Positions 1-6,404 of a stretch of 8,673 nucleotides of DNA are shown piece by piece (positions within the stretch are counted from its first letter, which is position 1; each line of letters begins with the position of its first letter). Made by a program: the position numbers and the translations under genes. The stretch covers positions 1 to 8,673 of the forward strand of contig JAPOZE010000365.1 of NCBI GenBank assembly GCA_026706225.1. The letters run 5' to 3'. The notes beneath the pieces were generated by a model. It made no database searches, had not been told where the DNA came from, and saw nothing but the letters and a program-made list of their open reading frames with translations. The stretch is from Acidobacteriota bacterium. GTDB taxonomy: Bacteria; Acidobacteriota; Terriglobia; Versatilivoradales; Versatilivoraceae.

Positions 1-65
1 CCGCCGCCGGAACCGGATGCATGGCGGCGCTGGAGGCCGAGCGCTTCCTGACGGAGCAGGCCTGA
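1..65 (+). CDS. trxB: Thioredoxin reductase, C-terminal end (partial)
   Basis: Only the last 20 codons and a TGA stop (63-65) are present; the gene enters from the left edge in the frame starting at base 3. The visible peptide AAGTGCMAALEAERFL followed by TEQA matches the C-terminus of bacterial thioredoxin reductases, where the AAGxGCxAAxxAExxL stretch belongs to the FAD-binding domain and ends the protein. The family is a homodimeric flavoprotein that uses NADPH to reduce thioredoxin in the cytoplasm. The redox CxxC and the NADPH site lie outside the window, so the assignment rests on this signature alone. A related FAD/NAD(P)-dependent oxidoreductase with the same tail cannot be excluded. 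The stop lies 28 bp from the end of the convergent RidA gene, and no clear hairpin terminator is seen between them. Confidence 0.75.
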   Translation, partial: AAGTGCMAALEAERFLTEQA

Positions 66-93
66 AAGAGACTCCACTTTTTCCCCCGCCGCC

Positions 94-486
94 TCAAGGA
101 ATGATGGCCGTGGCGTTGATTTCGATCAGGTAGTCGGGGTGAACCAGTCCCGCCACCTGCACCAGGGTGCTGGCCGGATAATCGCCACTCCAGAATTCGG
201 CTCTCACCTCGTGAACGGCCTGGAGGTGTTCCATGTTCACCAGAAAGACGTTGATACAGGCAATGTCCTCCAGGGAGCCGCCGACGTGTTCCAGGGCAGC
301 CAGGATATTATGGAGCACCTGCCGGGTCTGCAGCCGGATGTCCCCCTTGCCGACCGGATTCCCCTCGGGATCGATGGCCACCTGGCCGGAGATGAAGCAG
401 GTGCGGCCCTGGTCCGCCAGGGCAACGTTGGAGAAGATGCCGAAGGGACGGCAGAGGGTCGGGGGATTGTAAACGGTCTTGCCCAT
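94..486 (-). CDS. RidA (YjgF/YER057c/UK114) family protein lacking the catalytic arginine
   Basis: This 130-residue protein has the usual length of the family, whose archetype RidA hydrolyses reactive enamine/imine intermediates from PLP enzymes and acts as a cytoplasmic trimer. The chorismate-mutase-like fold signature is clear: ISGQ (32-35, conserved Gly34), the CINVFL strand (77-82) and the C-terminal IEINATA (121-127) with Glu122 at the E. coli Glu120 position. The E. coli segment PARSCVEVA aligns to PASTLVQVA (104-112), so catalytic Arg105 is Ser106. Tyr17 aligns with Phe18 and Asn88 with His92. Standard imine deaminase activity is therefore doubtful, and a non-archetypal Rid subfamily with a different ligand is more likely. 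The ATG start (484-486) is fixed by a strong Shine-Dalgarno AGGAGGA at 494-500, 7 nt upstream. The gene is divergent from lgt and convergent with trxB. Confidence 0.9.
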   Translation of the reverse strand: MGKTVYNPPTLCRPFGIFSNVALADQGRTCFISGQVAIDPEGNPVGKGDIRLQTRQVLHNILAALEHVGGSLEDIACINVFLVNMEHLQAVHEVRAEFWSGDYPASTLVQVAGLVHPDYLIEINATAIIP

Positions 487-493
487 GCTTGCT

Positions 494-500
494 TCCTCCT
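494..500 (-). promoter_or_regulatory. Ribosome binding site of the RidA-family gene
   Basis: AGGAGGA on the minus strand, 7 nt before the ATG at 486. It is a near-perfect Shine-Dalgarno sequence and settles the start of the gene. Confidence 0.8.
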
Positions 501-540
501 GTGATAGAGATTAACGGGAGATGCGGTTGCCGTAGTCGCG

Positions 541-577
541 AGACCTCAGTCTAACCCAAACGCATCCCGTGAGGTCT
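541..577. repeat. 8-bp perfect inverted repeat in the RidA/lgt divergent spacer
   Basis: AGACCTCA (541-548) and TGAGGTCT (570-577) are exact reverse complements separated by 21 nt. The pair sits in the 171-bp spacer between two divergently transcribed genes, where it could be a two-half-site operator or an RNA stem. No T-run follows on either strand, so it is not an intrinsic terminator. No convincing -35/-10 pair was found around it. A functional role is inferred from position only. Confidence 0.45.
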
Positions 578-657
578 GCCGGGGTGTCGTCCGGCCCGTT
601 GAACGCCGCGAAGAGGCGGCCTCTCGAGCGGTCAGCAACCATACCTGAAGGGCTCCC

Positions 658-1449
658 TTGTTTCCCTACTTCGAAGCTCCGGCCATCAGACTGGGTCCCG
701 TTACCCTGCACGCCTTCGGGATGCTGGTAGCGGCCGCGATCCTGTTGGGTCGTTGGATGCTGGTGCGGCGGGCAGAGCGGAGAGGACTGGACGGGGAGGC
801 AGCCTCCCGGCTTGTCCTCTGGATGGTCGCCTGCGGTCTGGCGGGAGCCCACCTGGTTGCCGTCACTCTTACCGATCCAAGGGACCTGTTGCGGGACCCC
901 CTGGTCCTGATTCGGTTGTGGGAAGGGCTGTCTTCGGTGGGTGGAATCGTGGCCGGAATTCTGGCCGGACTCTGGTGGATGCGGCGTTCCGGCCTGAAGC
1001 CTTCCGAGAGGCGGGCTTACCTGGATCTGGTCGCCTTCGTGTTTCCCTTTGCCTGGATCCTGGGGCGGGCCGGCTGCGCCGTGGCCCACGACCATCCGGG
1101 AATTCCCACCCAGGGGTGGTGGGCCGTGCAGTATCCGGACGGCCCGCGCTTCGACCTGGGTCTGCTGGAGTTCTTCTACGCCATGTTTCTGGCGGGATTG
1201 TTCCAATGGCTGGATCGACATCCCAGGCGGGACGGATTTTATTTGGGACTCTTTTTCCTGCTCTACGGGCCGGTTCGCTTCTTCCTGGACGAGCTCCGGG
1301 TCGGTGACGCCCGTTACCTGGGCTTCACCCCGGCGCAGTATGGGTGCGTGGCGGCGGCGGTTCTGGGCGGGGTGGTTCTATGGAAGCTGGGAGGAGGCTC
1401 CAGGCGAAAAGACTCCGCGCCTTCCGGGTGGAAGAAGGCGGCTGGTTGA
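658..1449 (+). CDS. lgt: Prolipoprotein diacylglyceryl transferase (Lgt family)
   Basis: Lgt is the inner-membrane enzyme that transfers diacylglycerol from phosphatidylglycerol to the lipobox cysteine of prelipoproteins, the first step of lipoprotein maturation. The 263-residue product is multi-spanning, with hydrophobic stretches near 18-36, 51-70, 93-107, 122-136, 167-184, 194-210 and 229-243. Family landmarks in order are LGPVTLHAFGMLV (12-24), LWEGLSSVGG (87-96), GRAGCAVAHDHPG (136-148) with Arg137 at the E. coli Arg143 position, YPDGPRFDLGLLE (159-171) and YGPVRFFLDELR (203-214) with Arg207. Several E. coli active-site residues differ: Tyr26 to Phe20, His103 to Val95 or Ser, Asn146 to Cys140, Glu243 to Asp211. 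As I recall, this pattern typifies an Lgt subgroup seen in Acidobacteriota and myxobacteria. The start is TTG, supported by GAAGGG at 647-652. The gene stops 45 bp from the convergent ftsK end. Confidence 0.88.
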   Translation: MFPYFEAPAIRLGPVTLHAFGMLVAAAILLGRWMLVRRAERRGLDGEAASRLVLWMVACGLAGAHLVAVTLTDPRDLLRDPLVLIRLWEGLSSVGGIVAGILAGLWWMRRSGLKPSERRAYLDLVAFVFPFAWILGRAGCAVAHDHPGIPTQGWWAVQYPDGPRFDLGLLEFFYAMFLAGLFQWLDRHPRRDGFYLGLFFLLYGPVRFFLDELRVGDARYLGFTPAQYGCVAAAVLGGVVLWKLGGGSRRKDSAPSGWKKAAG

Positions 1450-1494
1450 TCAGCAGGACAGGGTTGCCCGGAGGCCCCGTGGACAAGGGTGGCT

Positions 1495-3825
1495 TCACTC
1501 CACCCGGGATTCGTCCATCTCGCGGAAATAGTCCGGGCGCTTCAGGACTTCTCGTGGCTTGCTGCCGTCGGGAGGACCCACGATGCCGTCGTCTTCCATG
1601 ATGTCCAGCAGCCGGGCCGCCCGGCCGTAGCCGATGCGCAGGCGTCGCTGCAGAGTGGAGGTGGAGGCTTTGCCCATTTCCACCACGATGCGGACCGCCT
1701 CGTCGTAGAGTTCATCCGTCTCACGCTCCAGTTCTTCCGTGTCTGCTTTCTCGGAGCGTTCTTCCACCACGCTTTGATCGTAGACCGGCTGCGACTGGGT
1801 CTTGAGGTGCTCCACCACCTGGTTGATCTCCTCGGTGGTCACCAGGGGGCCGTGGACCCGGGTCATCCTCGAGGTTCCGGGTGGAATAAAGAGCATGTCT
1901 CCCTTCCCCAGGAGCTGTTGAGCGCCCATCTGGTCCAGAATGGTGCGCGAGTCCACCTTTTGGGCGACACGAAAGGAAATGCGGGAGGGGAAATTGGCCT
2001 TGATGATTCCCGTGAGCACGTCCACCGAAGGGCGTTGGGTGGCCACGATCAGGTGAATCCCCACCGCCCGGGCCATCTGGGCCAGGCGCATGATGGAATC
2101 TTCCACGTCCTTTGAGGCCACCATCATCAGGTCGGCCAGTTCATCGATCACGATGACGATGTAGGGCAGGGGTGCGAGAGCGGCGTTCTGTTCGTCCGAG
2201 AAAAGCTCCATATTCCGGGGCTTCCGCACAAAGGTGTTGAACTGGTCGATGCTGCGAACGCCCACCGAGGCCAGCAGCTTGTACCGGTTCTCCATTTCCC
2301 TGGTCGCCCACTTCAAGGCGTTGGAGGCCCGCTTGGGCTCCACCACCACCGGAGTCAGCAGATTGGGAATATCCTCGTAGACACCCAGCTCCAGGCGCTT
2401 GGGATCCACCATGATGAACTTCACTTCTTGCGGCGCGGACTTGTAGAGGATGGAAAGGATCATGGCATTGATCCCCACGCTCTTGCCGGAGCCGGTCTGA
2501 CCGGCGATGAGCAGGTGAGGCATCTTGGCCAGATCGGCGACCACGATATTTCCGACGATGTCCTTGCCCAGGGCGATGGTCAGCCGGGAGGTGGACTTCC
2601 GGAATTCGGAGGACTCGATCACCTCGCTCAGCAGAATCTGCTCCCGATTGGCGTTGGGGACTTCAACTCCGACCGTGGATTTCCCCGGCAATCGATTGAT
2701 GCGCACCGACTCCGCCTTGAGGGCCAGGCACAGATCGTCAACCAGGTTGGTGATGCGGCTGTACTTGACTCCGGCTTCCGGCTTGAATTCGTAGGTGGTG
2801 ACGACCGGGCCGGGATGAATATGCAGCACCTGTCCGTGGACGCCGAACTCCTTGCACTTCTCCGTCAACTGGCCGGCACGCTCCAGCAGTTCCTCCTCTC
2901 CGACGTCAGCCCTTCGGCCGGGAGCCTGGAGCAGGTCGATGGAGGGCATGGGGAAGTCGGTTTCTGATTTCCGAGCTGTCCGCCTGGCCGTGGTCCTGGG
3001 CTTGTCGGCCTTGGGAGCCGCCTCGCCGGAGTCCTCCTGGCCGGTGAACAACGTTGGCGGGGAAGGCTTTTCCTTCGCAGATTCCCACTGCTTGATCTCG
3101 GAAACCCTTTGAACGGTGACGGCCTTTCTCTCCTCGCCCCGCTTCAGTCTGGCCTCCAGCCTCTTTTTCTGTCTCTTCTTTTCCGATGCCTTGCGCCAAT
3201 TCCGCCATTGGGCCTCCCATGCACTCAGGAATTGCAGCCGTCTTCCCAGCCAGCCCAGACAAACCCTGAAGGAGAAGCGGGTGGCTACAAAGAGAGAGGC
3301 CATGAAAATCATGAAACCCAGGATGCAGGCGCCGGTCCAATTGAAACGGCCCTGAAACCATTCCGCCAGCAGGTCCCCGACCACGCCTCCGGCTTTGGCG
3401 GTGCCGCCGGTGTTGACAACCTCGCCGGTCTGGATCGACCACCCCACCGTCATAGGCTGGGGAAACAGCAATGCCAGGAGAAGACACCCCGAGCCGGCCA
3501 GGCAAAGCACACCGACGACCTTGGTGACCGGTGTGCCGATGTCCTGAGAGCGCAACCATTTCCAGCCGAAAATCGCGGAAATCACCGGGAAAAGGAAGGC
3601 GGCGTATCCGAAGTACATCAACAACAGATCGGCCAGGATGGATCCATATTCTCCGATGAAGTTGTGCACTGAATCCTGGCCCAGCGGGTCGCGCGACACG
3701 TTGAGGGAAGGATCCATCGGATGGAACGAGACCAGGCTCAATGTCAGCAGAAGGGCCAGGCTGAGCAGCATCAGCCCTACGGCCTCGTTGAAGCGCGGAT
3801 GTGCGGTGGGCGCCAGGAAGCTCAT
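1495..3825 (-). CDS. ftsK: DNA translocase FtsK/SpoIIIE
   Basis: This 776-residue protein has the SpoIIIE-like length (far shorter than E. coli FtsK). It is a membrane-anchored hexameric ATPase that pumps chromosomal DNA through the closing septum and promotes dimer resolution at the terminus. Four transmembrane segments lie near 14-36, 61-86, 102-121 and 164-183. A basic, charged linker (about 185-310) follows, rich in K/R/E and possibly partly coiled coil. The motor has the alpha domain from about 312 and the RecA-like beta domain with Walker A GQTGSGKS (442-449), Walker B IVIVIDE (556-562) and the QRPSVDVLTG and DSRTILDQMGAQQLLGKGDML-type motifs (598-645). The winged-helix gamma domain (about 705-765, GYGRAARLLDIMEDDGIVG) normally reads polar KOPS/SRS sequences. 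The ATG lies 2 nt after the uppP stop with only a weak GGGGTGG ahead of it, suggesting translational coupling to uppP. Confidence 0.97.
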   Translation of the reverse strand: MSFLAPTAHPRFNEAVGLMLLSLALLLTLSLVSFHPMDPSLNVSRDPLGQDSVHNFIGEYGSILADLLLMYFGYAAFLFPVISAIFGWKWLRSQDIGTPVTKVVGVLCLAGSGCLLLALLFPQPMTVGWSIQTGEVVNTGGTAKAGGVVGDLLAEWFQGRFNWTGACILGFMIFMASLFVATRFSFRVCLGWLGRRLQFLSAWEAQWRNWRKASEKKRQKKRLEARLKRGEERKAVTVQRVSEIKQWESAKEKPSPPTLFTGQEDSGEAAPKADKPRTTARRTARKSETDFPMPSIDLLQAPGRRADVGEEELLERAGQLTEKCKEFGVHGQVLHIHPGPVVTTYEFKPEAGVKYSRITNLVDDLCLALKAESVRINRLPGKSTVGVEVPNANREQILLSEVIESSEFRKSTSRLTIALGKDIVGNIVVADLAKMPHLLIAGQTGSGKSVGINAMILSILYKSAPQEVKFIMVDPKRLELGVYEDIPNLLTPVVVEPKRASNALKWATREMENRYKLLASVGVRSIDQFNTFVRKPRNMELFSDEQNAALAPLPYIVIVIDELADLMMVASKDVEDSIMRLAQMARAVGIHLIVATQRPSVDVLTGIIKANFPSRISFRVAQKVDSRTILDQMGAQQLLGKGDMLFIPPGTSRMTRVHGPLVTTEEINQVVEHLKTQSQPVYDQSVVEERSEKADTEELERETDELYDEAVRIVVEMGKASTSTLQRRLRIGYGRAARLLDIMEDDGIVGPPDGSKPREVLKRPDYFREMDESRVE

Positions 3826-3827
3826 GC

Positions 3828-4646
3828 CTACAGTCCACCCCGTTGAAGGATGACGAGAATCACGATACCCAAAAGGATACGGTAACGGACAAAAACATAA
3901 AGCGTTTTTTTCCGAAGGAAACGAATGAACACCTTGATGGTGACATGACCAACGATCAGGGCCGTGAGAAAGCCGGCCGCCAGACTCATGGCCTCGCCCT
4001 CAGGAATTCCTAACTGGTTGATTTCCAGGAGCTTTCTAAGGCTGGCTGCCGCAAGGATAGGGACCGCCAGCAGGAAGGAGAACCGGGCGGCCGCCTCCCG
4101 CGTCATGCCCCGAAACAGTCCGGCCGTAATGGTGATGCCGGAGCGCGAGGTCCCCGGGATCAGGGCCACCGCCTGGGCCATCCCCACCCATAGGGAATCC
4201 GTCAGAGATATTTTCCCCAGTCCCTTCTTCAAGGTGGCTCGACGTTCCGCCAGCCAGAGCAGCAGGGCAAAGACAATCAGCGTTACCGGAATGATCTCGG
4301 CAGTCCGAAGCTGGGTGGCGACGAATTCCTCCGCCAACATCCCGGCAATGGCGGCGGGAAGGGTTCCCACAAGCAGAAACAGGAGCATGTGGCGGCCTTG
4401 GGGCCGCTCGTGGGAGCGGTTTCCGGAGGGCTGGAAGCTCTCCCCGAGGATTCCGGCCAAGTCTCGCCAAAAGCAGGTGAGTATAGCCAGCAGGGTGGCG
4501 GCGTGCAGAACCACGTCGAAGGTGAGCCCCTGATCCGGCCAATCCGTTATCCAGGGAACCAGAATCAAGTGGGCGGAGCTGCTGATGGGCAGAAACTCCG
4601 TCAGGCCCTGCACGGCGCCCAGGACAATCGCCTGCTTCAAGGTCAT
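3828..4646 (-). CDS. uppP: Undecaprenyl-diphosphatase UppP (BacA)
   Basis: UppP is an integral membrane phosphatase that turns undecaprenyl diphosphate into the monophosphate, recycling the lipid carrier for peptidoglycan and other envelope polymers; extra copies confer bacitracin resistance. With the ATG start the protein has 272 residues, the normal family length. The two catalytic signatures are intact: the (E/Q)xxxE motif as QGLTE (Gln13, Glu17) with the SSSAH stretch (His26), and PGTSRSG (164-170, Arg168). Around eight hydrophobic helices are visible. An in-frame TTG at 4670 would add eight residues (MRASPGNS) but has no Shine-Dalgarno. The ATG at 4644-4646 gives the canonical MTLKQAIVLGAVQGLTEF N-terminus and has a modest AGGT upstream, so I prefer it. 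The gene is 45 nt after rnj and 2 nt before ftsK on the same strand. Confidence 0.95.
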   Translation of the reverse strand: MTLKQAIVLGAVQGLTEFLPISSSAHLILVPWITDWPDQGLTFDVVLHAATLLAILTCFWRDLAGILGESFQPSGNRSHERPQGRHMLLFLLVGTLPAAIAGMLAEEFVATQLRTAEIIPVTLIVFALLLWLAERRATLKKGLGKISLTDSLWVGMAQAVALIPGTSRSGITITAGLFRGMTREAAARFSFLLAVPILAAASLRKLLEINQLGIPEGEAMSLAAGFLTALIVGHVTIKVFIRFLRKKTLYVFVRYRILLGIVILVILQRGGL

Positions 4647-4691
4647 GGAGTTACCTGGGGACGCCCTCAATCGAGGCTGCCGGGCGACTCG

Positions 4692-6365
4692 TCAAATCTC
4701 CAGGATAACCGGCAGCACCAGCGGCCGCTTGGCCGTCTGCTTGAACAGGAAGCGGCGCAAGTCGGTGCGGATCTTCTCCTTGATGAGGGACCAGTCGGTC
4801 CTCTCTTCAACGCTGGAATCCTCCAGGGTTTCCAGCACGCGGTCGCGGGCCTCCTCCAGGAGAGTGTCGTCCTCGTCCACGAAGACGAATCCCCGAGTGA
4901 TGATCTCGGGCTGAGTCTCCATCTGACCGCTGGCCTTGTTGATGGCCAGAATGGGAAGCACAATGCCGTCTTCGGAGAGATGACGGCGGTCCCTCACCAC
5001 CACTTCCTCCAGCTCGTCCAGGCTGCCCTCATCGATAAAGATGCGGCCCACCGGAACCTTGCCGGTGACCTCGGCCCCCTGCCGGCTCAGTTGAATGCGG
5101 TCGCCGGTCTCCGCCACCAGCACCGTGTCTCCCACCGCGTGCAGGTTTCTGGCCAGCTCCGCGTGGCGATAGAGCTGGCGGTACTCTCCGTGGATGGGCA
5201 CGAAATGCCTGGGGCGCACCAGGTTCAGCAGCAGCTTGAGCTCCTCGGAGCTGGCGTGGCCGGAAACATGAATGGGAGGCTGGGATCCGTCATCGTAGTG
5301 GACGGCCGCACCTCTCTTGTATAGATGGTTGACCATGCGGGAAATGGTCTTTTCGTTGCCGGGAATGATGCGTGCCGAAATCACCACGGTGTCATCCGAC
5401 CCGATCTTGATGTTCTTGAAGTTGTCCACGGCCATCTGGGGCAAGGCGGCCAAGGGTTGCCCTTGACAGCCCGTCAGAATCAGGACCACCCGTTCCGGCG
5501 GCATTTTTCTGACCTCCTGTATCCTGACCAGCAGTCCGTCCGGAATGCTGAGGTAGCCGAGCTGGTGGGCGATCTTGGTCGTCGACAGCATGCTCCGCCC
5601 GGCGATGGCCACCTTGCGCCCGTAGCGCTGGGCCAGGTTGAACACGGTCTGAATGCGGTGGATGGAGGAGGTAAAGCAGGAAACGATCACCTTGCCCGGA
5701 GCGTGGTGAAAGATCTCGTCCAGCTTCTCGATCACGGCGGTTTCCGAGGGAGTGATGCCGGGACGGTCCACGTTGGTGCTGTCGGAGAACAGGGCCAGCA
5801 CACCGCGGCGTCCGTACTCGGCAATTCGCGGGAGGTCGGTGACCCGGCCATCCAGGGGCGAGGAGTCGATCTTGAAATCCCCCGTGTGGAGGATCACTCC
5901 CGCCGGAGTGGAAATCGCCAGCATGACGGCATCCACCACGCTGTGGGTGACATGGATGAACTCCACCTGGAAGTCGCCCATTTCCCGGGTTTCCCCGGCC
6001 TCGACGGTGACCAGCTCGGCCTGGTCCAGCAACTGGTGCTCGGCCAGCTTGGCCGAGGCCAGACCCAGGGTGTAGCGGGTTCCGTAAATGGGAACGTGGC
6101 TCAGGGCGGGGAACACGAAGGGCAGCGCCCCGATGTGATCCTCGTGGCCGTGGGTCAGCACGATGGCCTGAACCTGGGAGGCATTCTCGATCAGGAAGGA
6201 GATGTCGGGGACGATGACGTCGATTCCCAAGAGTTCTTCATCGGGAAACATCAGGCCGGAATCCACCACGATCATCTGGGATCCGTAGCGGAACACCATC
6301 ATGTTCATCCCGAACTCCCCCAGGCCGCCGAGCGGGATGGCTTCGATAGACTCCTGAGAATTCAA
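4692..6365 (-). CDS. rnj: Ribonuclease J
   Basis: RNase J is a cytoplasmic metallo-beta-lactamase/beta-CASP nuclease with 5'-to-3' exonuclease and endonuclease activities in mRNA decay and rRNA maturation. The 557 residues match the usual length (B. subtilis RNase J1 is about 555). The metal site is complete: HGHEDH (72-77), His141 in VTHSV, Asp163 in HTGDFK, and His392 in PIHGEYR. The beta-CASP part spans about 190-365 with SDSTN (194-198), and SGHAS (368-372) carries the motif-C histidine 370. The C-terminal domain (about 440-557) ends in the typical KRPLVLPVILEI. The start is TTG (6363-6365): AGGAGGT at 6372-6378 lies 6 nt upstream of it. An ATG at 6367-6369 overlaps but is out of frame and only 2 nt from that site. 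The gene is 39 nt after the ThDP enzyme gene, probably co-transcribed. Confidence 0.97.
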   Translation of the reverse strand: MNSQESIEAIPLGGLGEFGMNMMVFRYGSQMIVVDSGLMFPDEELLGIDVIVPDISFLIENASQVQAIVLTHGHEDHIGALPFVFPALSHVPIYGTRYTLGLASAKLAEHQLLDQAELVTVEAGETREMGDFQVEFIHVTHSVVDAVMLAISTPAGVILHTGDFKIDSSPLDGRVTDLPRIAEYGRRGVLALFSDSTNVDRPGITPSETAVIEKLDEIFHHAPGKVIVSCFTSSIHRIQTVFNLAQRYGRKVAIAGRSMLSTTKIAHQLGYLSIPDGLLVRIQEVRKMPPERVVLILTGCQGQPLAALPQMAVDNFKNIKIGSDDTVVISARIIPGNEKTISRMVNHLYKRGAAVHYDDGSQPPIHVSGHASSEELKLLLNLVRPRHFVPIHGEYRQLYRHAELARNLHAVGDTVLVAETGDRIQLSRQGAEVTGKVPVGRIFIDEGSLDELEEVVVRDRRHLSEDGIVLPILAINKASGQMETQPEIITRGFVFVDEDDTLLEEARDRVLETLEDSSVEERTDWSLIKEKIRTDLRRFLFKQTAKRPLVLPVILEI

Positions 6366-6371
6366 GCATCG

Positions 6372-6378
6372 ACCTCCT
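6372..6378 (-). promoter_or_regulatory. Ribosome binding site that selects the TTG start of rnj
   Basis: AGGAGGT on the minus strand, 6 nt ahead of TTG 6365. The nearby out-of-frame ATG (6369-6367) would be only 2 nt away, too close for normal initiation. The TTG frame encodes RNase J. Confidence 0.75.
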
Positions 6379-6404
6379 GTTTGATGAACTGCCGGCCGGG
6401 AGAG

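Noticed and set aside
66..93. Possible bidirectional terminator between trxB and the RidA gene
   Set aside because: There is a T-run (79-82) followed by C-run but no inverted repeat before it on either strand.
1450..1494. Possible terminator between the convergent lgt and ftsK ends
   Set aside because: The 45-bp gap holds no stem of useful length followed by a T-run on either strand.
2906..3838. 310-codon minus-strand frame overlapping the ftsK N-terminal half
   Set aside because: It is another frame of the ftsK membrane/linker region; the ftsK frame carries the four TM segments and continues into the motor.
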